A stretch of 64,000 bases of DNA from Marinilactibacillus piezotolerans (GTDB taxonomy: Bacteria > Bacillota > Bacilli > Lactobacillales > Carnobacteriaceae_A): NCBI RefSeq assembly GCF_900114235.1, contig NZ_FOSJ01000001.1, positions 62,001 to 126,000 on the forward strand, read 5' to 3'. Numbering within the stretch: position 1 is the stretch's first letter; every line of letters starts with the position of its first letter. The notes under the pieces were generated by a model. It had not been told where the DNA came from. It ran no database searches and was given only the letters and a program-made list of their open reading frames with translations. Below, in pieces: positions 45,764-55,146 of the stretch. A program made the position numbers and the translations under genes.

Positions 45764-46327
45764 TTACTGATAGACAGCGACTTTTGCTGCACGTAATACA
45801 CGATCATGCAGTTTATAACCTTTTTCGAAAACCTGTGCGACTGTTCCACTGTCCTCTTCACTATCCGCCGGCACTTGTGTATATGCTTCATGATAATTTG
45901 GATCAAAAGGTTTGCCCTCAGCATCAATAACTTCAATTCCTTCTGACTTAAGAGCTTGGTCAATACTTTCAATTACCATTTCAATACCCTTTTTAAGGTT
46001 TTTACCAGCTTCATCTTCTACTTGAATTGTAAGTGCTCGTTCCATATTATCAAGAGCGGGTAATAAGTTTTTAGCAAGATCTTGAGAACGATATCTAGTT
46101 GCCAGTTCTCTGTCTCGCTGATTCCTTTTTTGAATATTTGCCAGTTCAGCTTGTAATCTTAAATAACGATCTTCTGTTTCGCTTAACTGCTGTTTAGTCT
46201 GTTCAAGTTCTGCTTGAATCGGATCTTCTTCATTAACCTCAGCTTGTTCTGCTGTTTCTTCTTCAAGGATTTGATCTTCCAGTTCTTCATTAGAACGACT
46301 ATTCATTTCTTCATTCTTTTCCTTCAT
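45764..46327 (-). CDS. grpE: nucleotide exchange factor GrpE
   Basis: A 187-residue GrpE. An acidic, disordered N-terminus (about 1-45) is followed by a long coiled coil (LEQTKQQLSETEDRYLRLQAELANIQKR) and the C-terminal beta domain with GKPFDPNYHEAY and VFEKGYKLHDRVLRAAKVAV. It releases ADP from DnaK. GAGGGA precedes the ATG. It lies between hrcA and dnaK. Confidence 0.96.
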   Translation of the reverse strand: MKEKNEEMNSRSNEELEDQILEEETAEQAEVNEEDPIQAELEQTKQQLSETEDRYLRLQAELANIQKRNQRDRELATRYRSQDLAKNLLPALDNMERALTIQVEDEAGKNLKKGIEMVIESIDQALKSEGIEVIDAEGKPFDPNYHEAYTQVPADSEEDSGTVAQVFEKGYKLHDRVLRAAKVAVYQ

Positions 46328-46350
46328 TATTGTCCCTCACTTTTAAATCT

Positions 46351-47379
46351 CTATTCTAAATAAAACTTGAGTAAAGTATCTGCTAGTTGCTTCCTGAAAA
46401 CTTCCAATACTCCAAATGTCTGATCATATGGCATACTTGTTGGTCCTAATACCGCTATGATTCCATCACCATGACCATCTACTTTATAGGTAGCTGTGAC
46501 TAAACTGAAATCATCAAATAACTCATGATTCAATTCTGTTCCGATCTTCACTTCAAAATCTTGTGTTGCTTTACTTAATATTCTATTCAAATCTAACTCA
46601 TTATCTAATAATTCATATAATGACTTCAATTTCTTCCTATCCATATGATCAGTGAAATCAAGCAAGTTTGTCTTACCAGATATATGCAATCGATCTTCTT
46701 TAGGCTGTCCAAAGACTTCTTCGATTGTTATTAACATATCTTTTGCTGATGAAGCATACTTTTCTACTAATAACGGTATATCGTTTTGAAGCTTAAAGTA
46801 GACTTCATACAAAGAATATCCAACTAAATGTTGATTGAATATATTTGTTACTTTTTCAATATCTGATTCATTCACTTGCTTTGAAATGCGAAAAACAGTA
46901 TTTTCTATCGCACCAGTATCAGTTTGAATGATAGCCATAACTTGATGATTATTCAGTAAAACTAACCTAAAGCCGGTTAACTTACTTGTTTTTCCTTGAG
47001 GCCCTAAGACAAAAGCAGTATAACTTGTCAATTGTGACAATAACTGAGCAGACTGATGAAATAAGTCATCCATCTGACGAACATGATTACCGAATGCTTT
47101 GTTGATCATAACAATCTGATCCTTTTCAACTTGTTTAGGTTGAATAAGATGATCTATATAAAAACGATACCCTTTTAAGGATGGAATTCTTCCTGAAGAA
47201 GAATGTGTTTTTTCTATAAATCCCATTTTTTCAAGAGAACTCATTTCGTTTCTGATTGTTGCAGAGCTAGCTTCGATATTTGTTTCGTCTACTAACTTTT
47301 TGGATCCTACTGGCAGACTCGTTGAAGTGAAAAGCCTAATGATAGTCTCCAGAATGATCAATTGTCTCTCTGTCAACAT
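46351..47379 (-). CDS. hrcA: heat-inducible transcription repressor HrcA
   Basis: A 342-residue HrcA. The winged helix (TERQLIILETIIRLF, then EASSATIRNEMSSLEKMGFIEKTHSSSGRIPS) binds CIRCE; a GAF-like domain and dimerisation region follow. The frame is open to an ATG at 47412, but GGGAG spaced 9 bases from ATG 47379 fits the family start MLTERQ. First gene of the heat-shock operon; a CIRCE element lies upstream, so it is autoregulated. Confidence 0.95.
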   Translation of the reverse strand: MLTERQLIILETIIRLFTSTSLPVGSKKLVDETNIEASSATIRNEMSSLEKMGFIEKTHSSSGRIPSLKGYRFYIDHLIQPKQVEKDQIVMINKAFGNHVRQMDDLFHQSAQLLSQLTSYTAFVLGPQGKTSKLTGFRLVLLNNHQVMAIIQTDTGAIENTVFRISKQVNESDIEKVTNIFNQHLVGYSLYEVYFKLQNDIPLLVEKYASSAKDMLITIEEVFGQPKEDRLHISGKTNLLDFTDHMDRKKLKSLYELLDNELDLNRILSKATQDFEVKIGTELNHELFDDFSLVTATYKVDGHGDGIIAVLGPTSMPYDQTFGVLEVFRKQLADTLLKFYLE

Positions 47380-47465
47380 GTGCATCATCTCCCTAAGCAC
47401 GGTTAGAGACATCTTAATTTTTTAGTTGTTCGAGAATCATATAACAATATACTATTCTCATTAAA

Positions 47466-47492
47466 TTAGCACTCGACTTATCCGAGTGCTAA
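47466..47492. promoter_or_regulatory. CIRCE operator
   Basis: Exact consensus TTAGCACTC-N9-GAGTGCTAA (arms 47466-47474 and 47484-47492). It overlaps or immediately follows the expected transcription start of the hrcA promoter and is the HrcA binding site. Confidence 0.97.
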
Positions 47493-47501
47493 CACATTTA
47501 T

Positions 47502-47530
47502 AATTTAACAAAAGAGCATCAACTTGTCAA
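47502..47530 (-). promoter_or_regulatory. hrcA operon promoter
   Basis: On the minus strand TTGACA (47525-47530), a 17-base spacer and TAAATT (47502-47507), followed within about 10 bases by CIRCE. The -35 box directly abuts the ribF stop codon. Confidence 0.8.
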
Positions 47531-48490
47531 CTATAAAATTTGATTTGTTTTGACCTTTGCCAAAACTTCTCTAGAATCTATTTCATCTTGTTGTAATTGC
47601 TTGATTAGAGACTCTATAGAGTCGTATCTAATTTCATCTCTAAGATACTTAACCCATTTTATTCGGACATTTTCCCCATAAATTTCTTTTTTAAAGTCAA
47701 ACAAATGAACTTCAACAGAAAGATTTTTTCTATATCCGAATGTGGGATTATATCCAATGGAAGCCATCCCATCATACCAGACATTATTTACGAACAGCTT
47801 GACTGCATATACCCCAATTTTGGGCATAAACACATCTGGATCTGACAATATATTGGCGGTCGGATAGCCTAGTGTTCTACCTCTTGCATCACCATGTATG
47901 ACAAATCCGCTTGTTTCATATAAATATCCGAGCAGATCGTTTGCTTTCATTAACTTTCCATCAAGGATAGCTTGTCTAATTCGTGAAGAACTGATTTTTT
48001 GATTAGAATCATCTTGTTTTTCTATTTTGAAAATATCAAATCTATTTTTAGCATACTGATCAAGATTATCCATATTAGCGATATCTGCTTTACCATAAGT
48101 ATAATCAAATCCAGCAACGACTGCTTTGGCATGCCAACCTACGATATACTGATCTACAAATTCTTGAGGTGGCAATGAACCGAAACTAGATGTGAAATCT
48201 ACTTCATACAAAATATCTACTCCCAGTTCTGCAATCAGTTTCTCTTTTCTTTCCATTGTTGTCAGATAAGAATGATATTCAGGATCAAATTTCTTATATA
48301 CAAAAGCTGGATGTCTATTGAAAGTCATCAATGCTGATTTTATACCTCTTTCATTTGCAATTTGCACTCCTGTTTCAATAACTTTCTGATGTCCTTTATG
48401 AATTCCATCAAAAAATCCGAGAATCAAGACAATATCTTCCTGAATAATTTCTGATGGATCATATGGATGATGAATTTTAATAATGTTCAC
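47531..48490 (-). CDS. ribF: bifunctional riboflavin kinase/FAD synthetase
   Basis: A 319-residue RibF that converts riboflavin to FMN and FMN to FAD. The N-terminal adenylyltransferase domain has LGFFDGIHKGHQKVI (a variant of GxFDGxHxGH) and SSSRIRQAI. The C-terminal kinase domain has GRTLGYPTANI, MASIGYNPTFG and VEVHLFDF. GTG start with AGGTGA spaced 4-5 bases. It begins 8 bases after truB, an operon pair as in Bacillus. Confidence 0.95.
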   Translation of the reverse strand: MNIIKIHHPYDPSEIIQEDIVLILGFFDGIHKGHQKVIETGVQIANERGIKSALMTFNRHPAFVYKKFDPEYHSYLTTMERKEKLIAELGVDILYEVDFTSSFGSLPPQEFVDQYIVGWHAKAVVAGFDYTYGKADIANMDNLDQYAKNRFDIFKIEKQDDSNQKISSSRIRQAILDGKLMKANDLLGYLYETSGFVIHGDARGRTLGYPTANILSDPDVFMPKIGVYAVKLFVNNVWYDGMASIGYNPTFGYRKNLSVEVHLFDFKKEIYGENVRIKWVKYLRDEIRYDSIESLIKQLQQDEIDSREVLAKVKTNQIL

Positions 48491-48498
48491 ATTGTCAC

Positions 48499-49416
48499 CT
48501 ACAATTCTGTTCTTAATACTTTAATTGGTTTTAATAAGTCTAATTTATTTGGATGATCCGAATAAATCGCAACAGCTTTTTGTTTTAGATAAAACACTAC
48601 CGGCATTTTGATATTTTCTGGAACTTGATTTTTAGGAATCAAAGATCCATTTTTTACTTTAGACCACTCTTCTTCATTCAGATGATACGATGAAAAAGAA
48701 GTTAAAACAGATTCTAAAGGATTAATTATTTTTTCTAGTTCCGAATCGTCCATGGCTTGCTTAACTTGCGCTAAAGTGAAAGAATCAACTGCATGGTATC
48801 CGCCACTTTCTGTTCTCATCAATTTAGACATATGTGACGGATACCCTAAATATTCTCCTGTATCAACTGCCAATGTCCTTACGTATGTCCCTTTACTGCA
48901 ACTTACTTTGAATGCAAAAGAAGCAGTACTTTCTTCACTATTGTAGGAAATATTAGATATTCGCTCGTAGTTATAGATGTTGACTGACCTTGATGGTCTA
49001 TCAACTGTTTCTCCAGCTCTTGCATATTCATATAACCTTCTACCATTTACTTTTACAGCAGAATACATTGGAGGGGTTTGAATAATTTCACCAATGAAAG
49101 AATCCATCGCTTTATCAATATCCTCTAATTTCAATTGGTCGTCAACTGTTTTACTTAGAACGGTTTCTCCTGAACCGTCCTCAGTTGTTGTGGAATACCC
49201 AAGGGTAATTTCACCCTCGTATGTCTTCTTAGAGTTCACCATATATTCCAAAACTTTTGTTGCTTTTCCTATCGCAATTGGTAATACACCTTCTACGTCA
49301 GGATCTAACGTTCCTGAATGTCCAATCTTTTTAGTTTTTAAAATTTTCCTCATTTTAAAAACACAATCATGACTAGTCATCCCTTTTTCTTTCCACAAAG
49401 GTATGATTCCTTCCAA
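48499..49416 (-). CDS. truB: tRNA pseudouridine(55) synthase TruB
   Basis: A 305-residue pseudouridine synthase for tRNA position 55. It has IIPLWKEKGMTSHD at the N-terminus, the catalytic Asp in KIGHSGTLDPDVEGVLPIAIGKATK, PPMYSAVKVNGRRLYEYAR and SCSKGTYVRTLAVDTG. TTG start with GGAGGGG upstream. It follows the rbfA terminator and leads into ribF. Confidence 0.95.
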   Translation of the reverse strand: MEGIIPLWKEKGMTSHDCVFKMRKILKTKKIGHSGTLDPDVEGVLPIAIGKATKVLEYMVNSKKTYEGEITLGYSTTTEDGSGETVLSKTVDDQLKLEDIDKAMDSFIGEIIQTPPMYSAVKVNGRRLYEYARAGETVDRPSRSVNIYNYERISNISYNSEESTASFAFKVSCSKGTYVRTLAVDTGEYLGYPSHMSKLMRTESGGYHAVDSFTLAQVKQAMDDSELEKIINPLESVLTSFSSYHLNEEEWSKVKNGSLIPKNQVPENIKMPVVFYLKQKAVAIYSDHPNKLDLLKPIKVLRTEL

Positions 49417-49479
49417 ACGAACCCCTCCACTACTTGTTAATTACGTATACCTTATTCAGATATGTAAATTGACCATACA

Positions 49480-49526
49480 TGGAAAAAGAGAACCCATGTC
49501 AATAAAGACAACTGATTCTCTTTCCA
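49480..49526 (-). terminator. terminator of the rimP-nusA-infB-rbfA operon
   Basis: A bulged outer stem (49480-49492 with 49516-49526) and inner TGTC/GACA, followed on the minus strand by TTTTTCC. It lies about 40 bases after rbfA. Confidence 0.6.
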
Positions 49527-49563
49527 TTTAGATCAATTAATAATAAAAATGAATATCACTTAT

Positions 49564-49914
49564 TTAATCATTATTTTTTAACTGATTCAATAATTCATCA
49601 ATGTGATTTCCATATGCTACAGATTCGTCTCTAGCGAAAAATAATTCAGGCGTTTTATGAATAGATAAACGACTTCCCAATTCTTTTCTGATCAATCCTT
49701 TAGCTTTAACCAAGCCTTCTTGAGTTTCAGAAACAGTTTTTTCATCTTCACTTAGAGTACTGTAATATACTGTAGCTTGCTGTAGATCTCCAGTAACTTC
49801 CACATCAGTAATTGTAATCCCTTGAACTCTTGGATCTCTTACTCTTTTTTGCAAGATATCATTAACTTCTCTTTGGATTTCCTGGGAGACTCGACCAACT
49901 CTATAATTTGGCAT
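49564..49914 (-). CDS. rbfA: ribosome-binding factor A
   Basis: A 116-residue KH-fold protein for 30S maturation. It has YRVGRVSQEIQREVNDILQKRVRDPRV at the N-terminus, ITDVEVTGDLQQATVYYS and the C-terminal HKTPELFFARDESVAYGNHIDELL. AGGTGAGC precedes the ATG. Last gene of the nusA operon. Confidence 0.95.
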   Translation of the reverse strand: MPNYRVGRVSQEIQREVNDILQKRVRDPRVQGITITDVEVTGDLQQATVYYSTLSEDEKTVSETQEGLVKAKGLIRKELGSRLSIHKTPELFFARDESVAYGNHIDELLNQLKNND

Positions 49915-49992
49915 ATTTGCTCACCTGTCCTTTGATCTGTTTTAAACAATGTATTCATAAATAATTTATGAATACATTTAATAATAATAGGA

Positions 49993-52338
49993 TTATCTCT
50001 CGATTTCAACCATTTCAAATGCTTCGATAACATCATCAACTTTGATATCATTATAACCTTCTATTGTTATTCCACATTCAAAACCAGTTCTGACTTCTTT
50101 TGCATCATCTTTAAATCGTTTTAAGCTAGATAATTCGCCTTCATACTGAACAATTCCATTACGAACTAAACGAATTGAGCTGTTACGTTTGATTACACCA
50201 TCGCTTACGAAACAACCAGCAATCGTTCCTACCTTAGAAACACTATAGGTTTCTCTAACAGTTGCTTGTCCAGTAACTTGTTCTTCAAATTCCGGATCCA
50301 GCATACCTGTCATAGCTGATTCGATTTCATCAATCGCATTGTAGATTACTCTGTGAGTTCTAATATCTACTTCTTCACGGTTAGCACTTTCGCTTGCCTG
50401 AACTGTTGGGCGAACGTTAAAGCCAATGATAATCGCAGAACTTGCAGAAGCAAGGGTAACATCACTTTCATTAATTGCTCCAACTCCAGTATGAATAATA
50501 TTGACTTTCACACCTTCAACTTCAATTTTCTGAAGACTTGAAGCTAACGCTTCAACGGATCCTTGCACATCTGCTTTAATGATAACATTTACTGCTTTGA
50601 TCTCGCCTTCTTCAAGACTTTCAAACAGATTCTCAAGAGTTACTTTATTTGTTGTAGAACGTTTTGCTTCGTTAGCCGCAGTAGCTCTTGACTCTCCAAC
50701 TTGTCTAGCTGTTTTCTCATCTTCAAAGACCACAAAACGATCACCAGCTTGTGGAGCAATATTTAACCCTGTAATTTCAACCGGTGTAGATGGTGAAGCA
50801 TGTTTCACTCTACGTCCTTTATCATTTGTCATTGTGCGGACACGCCCAAAAGCGTTTCCTACAACAATCGGATCACCTTGAGATAGTGTTCCCTCTTGGA
50901 CTAGCAGAGTCGCAATAGGGCCTTTAGCTTTATCTAATCTTGCTTCAATGACAGAACCAAGTGCCGGGCGCTTAGGATCAGCTTTGAGTTCTTCGATTTC
51001 TGCTACTAATAAAACCATATCTAATAGTTCTTCTAGGTTTTTATTGAATAAGGCAGAAATCTGTACGAATATAGTATCTCCACCCCAATCTTCAGGAATC
51101 AATTCATATTCTGTCAATTCTTGCATTACTCGGTCAGGATTAGCACCTGGCTTATCTATTTTATTAACTGCTACAATAATTGGAACTTCAGCAGCTTTTG
51201 CGTGGTTTATTGCTTCAACTGTTTGCGGCATAACGCCATCATCTGCTGCTACAACAATTATAGCAATATCTGTAATGTCAGCTCCACGAGCACGCATTGT
51301 GGTAAATGCAGCATGTCCAGGTGTATCCAAGAAAGTTATCAATTTACCTTTTTCTTCAACTTGATAAGCTCCAATATGCTGGGTAATTCCTCCAGCTTCA
51401 CCTTCCGTTACGTTAGTATGACGTAACGTATCCAATAAAGTTGTTTTACCGTGGTCAACATGTCCCATAATTGTAACTGTGGCAGGTCGAGTTACTAAAT
51501 TTTCTTCAACAACTTCCTGATTGAAAAAGGTATCAAAATCAGTTAAGTCTACTTGTACTTTTTCTTCTGTTTCAATTCCATAGTCAGCCGCAAGTAATTC
51601 AATCGTATCTTTATCTAATGACTGATTCTGAGTAGCAACGACACCCATCAAGAAAAGTTTTTTAACGATTTCAGCAGGTTCGCGATGAATTTTCTTAGCG
51701 ATCTCAGCTACTGTATTACCATCAGTATACTCTAATACTTTTGGCAATTCTCTTACTTTGCGTGGAGTTGGAGTAGCTTGAGACTGCTGCTGATTCTTTT
51801 TGCCTTTGCGCTTTCTACCAGCTGGTCCACCATTTATTCCACGATGTTGACGAGAACTTCTTCTTTTTTTAGATTGTTGAAATTGCTGTTTTTGTTGTTC
51901 ATCTGTTGTTCTTTTTTGAACAGTTGGTTCTTGAGTTGTTTTTTGAGTGTTTTTGCTTTGAGTATTATTCGGTTTTTTTGTTGCTCGATTTTGTGTTTGT
52001 ATGTTATTTTGTCCTTTACTATTTTGTGATTTATCAGCACCAGCACGATTTTCTTTTTGAGTATTCGACTGGTTTCTGACAGAGTTATTCGATTTTTTTG
52101 AATTATTGTTCGTTTGAGTATTTTTATTTGGTGCTTTAGTTTTATTTCCAGCTGGTTGACTAGTTGTAGCAGAAGCGGGTTTAACAGCTAAAGCTTTATT
52201 CAGTTTTTCAACATCACTGTCATTCATCGTAGACATATGACTCTTATAATCGATACCTATTTCTTTAGCCTTTTCGATTATTTTCTTACTTTCGACATTT
52301 TTTTCTTTTGCAAATTCATAGACGCGTTTTTTGCCCAT
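49993..52338 (-). CDS. infB: translation initiation factor IF-2
   Basis: A 781-residue IF-2. An IF2N domain ([19 protein letters not shown]) is followed by a Q/N/K/T-rich disordered linker (about 55-200), a second IF2N-like region ([27 protein letters not shown]), the GTPase domain ([37 protein letters not shown]) and the C-terminal domains binding fMet-tRNA. GGAAGGTG precedes the ATG. Part of the nusA operon. Confidence 0.97.
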   Translation of the reverse strand: MGKKRVYEFAKEKNVESKKIIEKAKEIGIDYKSHMSTMNDSDVEKLNKALAVKPASATTSQPAGNKTKAPNKNTQTNNNSKKSNNSVRNQSNTQKENRAGADKSQNSKGQNNIQTQNRATKKPNNTQSKNTQKTTQEPTVQKRTTDEQQKQQFQQSKKRRSSRQHRGINGGPAGRKRKGKKNQQQSQATPTPRKVRELPKVLEYTDGNTVAEIAKKIHREPAEIVKKLFLMGVVATQNQSLDKDTIELLAADYGIETEEKVQVDLTDFDTFFNQEVVEENLVTRPATVTIMGHVDHGKTTLLDTLRHTNVTEGEAGGITQHIGAYQVEEKGKLITFLDTPGHAAFTTMRARGADITDIAIIVVAADDGVMPQTVEAINHAKAAEVPIIVAVNKIDKPGANPDRVMQELTEYELIPEDWGGDTIFVQISALFNKNLEELLDMVLLVAEIEELKADPKRPALGSVIEARLDKAKGPIATLLVQEGTLSQGDPIVVGNAFGRVRTMTNDKGRRVKHASPSTPVEITGLNIAPQAGDRFVVFEDEKTARQVGESRATAANEAKRSTTNKVTLENLFESLEEGEIKAVNVIIKADVQGSVEALASSLQKIEVEGVKVNIIHTGVGAINESDVTLASASSAIIIGFNVRPTVQASESANREEVDIRTHRVIYNAIDEIESAMTGMLDPEFEEQVTGQATVRETYSVSKVGTIAGCFVSDGVIKRNSSIRLVRNGIVQYEGELSSLKRFKDDAKEVRTGFECGITIEGYNDIKVDDVIEAFEMVEIER

Positions 52339-52359
52339 GCAATCACCTTCCTATTCCTA

Positions 52360-52659
52360 TTATTGCAATTTTTGAAGGGACTGTGCAAATCCTCCGTCTG
52401 TAATTGCAACCACTGTTCGTATTTTCCCGATAGCTTTCGATAAATCTCCACGACTAAAGTCAGTCAGCACTGGGATACGATAGTGTTCACATTTATTCAA
52501 AAATTGCTTTACTGTATTTTCACTTGCATCAGAAGCTAGTACAACAACTTTAGCTTCATGACTTCTGACAGCATTGAGTACTAATGCTTCTCCTGAAATT
52601 AAATTGCCTGAACGTTGAGCAAGACCAAGTAAATTTAAACTTTTTTGCTTATTATCCAT
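52360..52659 (-). CDS. ylxQ: L7Ae-family ribosomal protein, YlxQ type
   Basis: A 99-residue L7Ae/L30e-fold RNA-binding protein: LNLLGLAQRSGNLISGEALVLNAVRS, KVVVLASDASENT and the conserved middle helix. The Bacillus homologue YlxQ sits at the same operon position between ylxR and infB; it probably binds kink-turn RNA. It overlaps the end of ylxR by 8 bases, so translation is probably coupled. Confidence 0.92.
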   Translation of the reverse strand: MDNKQKSLNLLGLAQRSGNLISGEALVLNAVRSHEAKVVVLASDASENTVKQFLNKCEHYRIPVLTDFSRGDLSKAIGKIRTVVAITDGGFAQSLQKLQ

Positions 52660-52945
52660 TTTTCAATTCCGATCTTGCTTTTTGATACTCTACATAAGAG
52701 AGTAATTCTTCATAAAAAGCTGCATCTATTTTCGTGTTCAGCGCTTGATCAAGAGAGTTTTTATTTTGAGCTTGCTTTACTAGGATTGGATCAAGAGAAA
52801 TATAAGCCCCTCGTCCATTTTTTTTCCCAGTGGGATCAATTGAAACATTTCCTTCTTTATCTCTGACCAATCGTACCATCTCTTTTTTTGGCTTCATTTC
52901 GTTAGAAGCCACACATTTTCTCATTGGAACTTTACGTTGCCGCAT
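52652..52945 (-). CDS. ylxR: YlxR (RnpM) family RNA-binding protein
   Basis: A 97-residue protein with the YlxR signature RKVPMRKCVASNE, MVRLVRDKEGNVSIDPTGKKNGRGAYI. The homologue in Bacillus (RnpM) binds and modulates RNase P RNA; a functional link here is by homology. The frame is open to 52975, but AAAGGTGG is correctly spaced only for ATG 52945. It lies between nusA and ylxQ. Confidence 0.92.
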   Translation of the reverse strand: MRQRKVPMRKCVASNEMKPKKEMVRLVRDKEGNVSIDPTGKKNGRGAYISLDPILVKQAQNKNSLDQALNTKIDAAFYEELLSYVEYQKARSELKNG

Positions 52946-53009
52946 ACTCATCCCACCTTTAACAAAACTTAACAAACTACTTTAGACTACATCTGTCAGA
53001 CAGTTTGAA

Positions 53010-54452
53010 TTAAGAGTTCTCTTCATCAGTTTCTTCGCTGATTTCTTCAATTTCATCTATATCAATCTCAGCATCGATTTCTTCATCCATACCATCTCTT
53101 TTTTCTGCGGATTGAATCATATCTTCCATGTCTTCTGGATTTAATTCACCTTTTTCAAAGTCACCATCATTTAGTGGATCTAATGGTTGTTGGTCCATAC
53201 CAGTTGCCACTTCTTCAGCATATATATCTGAATTATTATTTGCTGCATCTGAAACTTGTATTTCGTCTATATCTTCAACGTCTACACCGGCCGCAGCATC
53301 AAAGAAAGATTGATCTGGATTTTCCAAAGAATCTACCTCTTGCTCTGCTACTTCTTCTCCATCATTCAACGCTTCAAAAAATGAGTCATTTGTTAGATCT
53401 TCAGCTTCTTCTTCCAAGTTACTCATATCGCTTTCTGATTTGATATCAATCTTAAAACCTGTTAATTTAGCAGCCAGACGAACATTTTGTCCTCTTTTAC
53501 CAATTGCTAAAGAAAGCTGATAGTCTGGAACTACGATTACACAACTTTTATTTTCTTTATCAAACATTACTTCAAGCACTTGAGCAGGATTCAATGCATT
53601 TTTGATAAATATTGCTGGATCTTCATCCCATTCTACAATATCCATATTCTCACCATTCAACTCATTAACGATTGCTTGTACTCGAGTTCCTTTTGGTCCA
53701 ACACAAGTTCCAACTGGGTCTACATTTTCGTCTCGAGACATAACAGCAATTTTAGAGCGATCTCCTGCTTCGCGAGCTATTGATACAACTTCCACTGTAC
53801 CATCGAAAATTTCGGGTACTTCTTGTTCGAAAAGACGTTTAATCAAATTTGGATGGGTTCTACTGACAAATACTTGTGGTCCCTTAGTAGAGTTTTCAAC
53901 ATTACTTACATATACCTTGATGCGGTCATGTGTATGGTAACGTTCATTTTCTATCTGATCACGTTTTGATAAAACAGCTTCAACCTTACCTAAATTGATA
54001 TATATAAAACGATTATCTTGTCTTTCAACCGTTCCAGTCATCAAATCATCAGCATACTCAATATACTCATTATATACTATTGAGCGTTCAGCTTCGCGCA
54101 TTCTTTGCATAATCACTTGTTTAGCTGTTTGGGCAGCAATTCTACCAAAGTTTTTTGGTGTGACTTCGAATCTTATCTTATCACCGACTTCATAAGCTTT
54201 GTTGATTTCAAGCGCATCAGTCAAACTAATTTCTAATTGTGAATCATATACTTCTTCCGAAACTTCTCTGACTTGATATACTTTGATTTCTCCGTTGTCA
54301 TCATCAAATTCAACTTCGACATTCTGAGCTGTTCCATAATTACGTTTATATGCAGAAACTAATGCAGCTTCTAATGCCTCAATAACGACCTCTTTGGAAA
54401 TACCTTTTTCTTTTTCAAGTGTTTCAAGGGCTGCTACTAACTCTTTACTCAT
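53010..54452 (-). CDS. nusA: transcription factor NusA with an acidic C-terminal tail
   Basis: A 480-residue NusA. The N-terminal RNA polymerase-binding domain begins MSKELVAALETLEKEKGISKE, followed by S1 (about 133-200) and two KH domains (DPVGTCVGPKGTRVQAIVNEL and SLAIGKRGQNVRLAAKLTG). The last 125 residues are strongly acidic (E, D, N, S), an extension absent from Bacillus NusA (about 370 residues) but seen in many Lactobacillales. GGGAG upstream fits ATG 54452 best; ATG 54455 is an alternative. Confidence 0.95.
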   Translation of the reverse strand: MSKELVAALETLEKEKGISKEVVIEALEAALVSAYKRNYGTAQNVEVEFDDDNGEIKVYQVREVSEEVYDSQLEISLTDALEINKAYEVGDKIRFEVTPKNFGRIAAQTAKQVIMQRMREAERSIVYNEYIEYADDLMTGTVERQDNRFIYINLGKVEAVLSKRDQIENERYHTHDRIKVYVSNVENSTKGPQVFVSRTHPNLIKRLFEQEVPEIFDGTVEVVSIAREAGDRSKIAVMSRDENVDPVGTCVGPKGTRVQAIVNELNGENMDIVEWDEDPAIFIKNALNPAQVLEVMFDKENKSCVIVVPDYQLSLAIGKRGQNVRLAAKLTGFKIDIKSESDMSNLEEEAEDLTNDSFFEALNDGEEVAEQEVDSLENPDQSFFDAAAGVDVEDIDEIQVSDAANNNSDIYAEEVATGMDQQPLDPLNDGDFEKGELNPEDMEDMIQSAEKRDGMDEEIDAEIDIDEIEEISEETDEENS

Positions 54453-54498
54453 CATTTTACTCCCTTTATTAATTTTTTTCATCTAAGAACAAACAAAA

Positions 54499-54969
54499 TC
54501 AGAATTTAATAGCTAATCTTGCTTTAGCAATATTGGATCTGTCAATTACTAACTCTTTCTCTCTAGTCTTGATTCTGATAACTAATGTGAGTGAGTCTTC
54601 GTTCAATTCTTTCAAAGTGCCTTCAAATGTATTTTCACTTTCAATCTGCTGGTACAAAGAAACATGTATATATTGACCTAGTGCTTCTTCAAAATCTTTT
54701 TCTTTTTTTAAAGGTCTTTCTGCACCAGGTGAGGATACTTCCAGATAATAAGGATGGGGAATTGGATCAACTTTCTGTGAATCCAATGTTTCTCCTATTT
54801 TCTCGCTGAAACGAGTACAATCGTCCAGATCAATGCCACCGTCTTTATCTATATATAAACGTAAGAACCAATTTTTACCTTCTTTAACATATTCAACATC
54901 AACCAGCTCATATCCTATTTGTTGTGCAATCGGATCCGCAATGGCTGTTACTTTATCTACTGTACTCAA
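54499..54969 (-). CDS. rimP: ribosome maturation factor RimP
   Basis: A 156-residue RimP for 30S assembly: IADPIAQQIGYELVDVEYVKEGKNWFLRLYIDKDGGIDLDDCTRFS and YYLEVSSPGAERPLKKEKDF, both family signatures. An ATG at 54990 is in frame but the AGGAGA lies inside that reading. I choose TTG 54969, spaced about 7 bases from it. First gene of the nusA operon. Confidence 0.93.
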   Translation of the reverse strand: MSTVDKVTAIADPIAQQIGYELVDVEYVKEGKNWFLRLYIDKDGGIDLDDCTRFSEKIGETLDSQKVDPIPHPYYLEVSSPGAERPLKKEKDFEEALGQYIHVSLYQQIESENTFEGTLKELNEDSLTLVIRIKTREKELVIDRSNIAKARLAIKF

Positions 54970-55016
54970 AAAGCATCTCCTCTCAATCATTTTTATGGCT
55001 AATTTTCATTTTTTCA

Positions 55017-55047
55017 TTAAAAAGAGTGAGCGGAATGCGCTCACTCT
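55017..55047 (-). terminator. intrinsic terminator in the rimP-nusA leader / after polC
   Basis: A 10-bp GC-rich stem AGAGTGAGCG/CGCTCACTCT (55023-55032 with 55038-55047), followed on the minus strand by TTTTTAATG. It lies downstream of the promoter at 55075-55103 and upstream of rimP, so it can act both as polC terminator and as leader attenuator of the nusA operon. Confidence 0.85.
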
Positions 55048-55074
55048 AAAAGAATATTACTTTACTCATAGACT

Positions 55075-55103
55075 ATTTTACCATATATCCCCTATATACG
55101 CAA
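55075..55103 (-). promoter_or_regulatory. rimP-nusA operon promoter
   Basis: On the minus strand TTGCGT (55098-55103), a 17-base spacer and TAAAAT (55075-55080) preceded by TGG, an extended -10. Transcription would start near 55068, before the terminator hairpin at 55017-55047. Confidence 0.7.
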
Positions 55104-55146
55104 CTTGCATGCTATTTCACAGTCTTTAGAAAAATCAAAATATATA

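Noticed and set aside
50579-51364. Plus-strand reading frames of 100-138 codons inside infB
   Set aside because: They are antisense to the highly conserved GTPase part of IF-2 and have no start signals.
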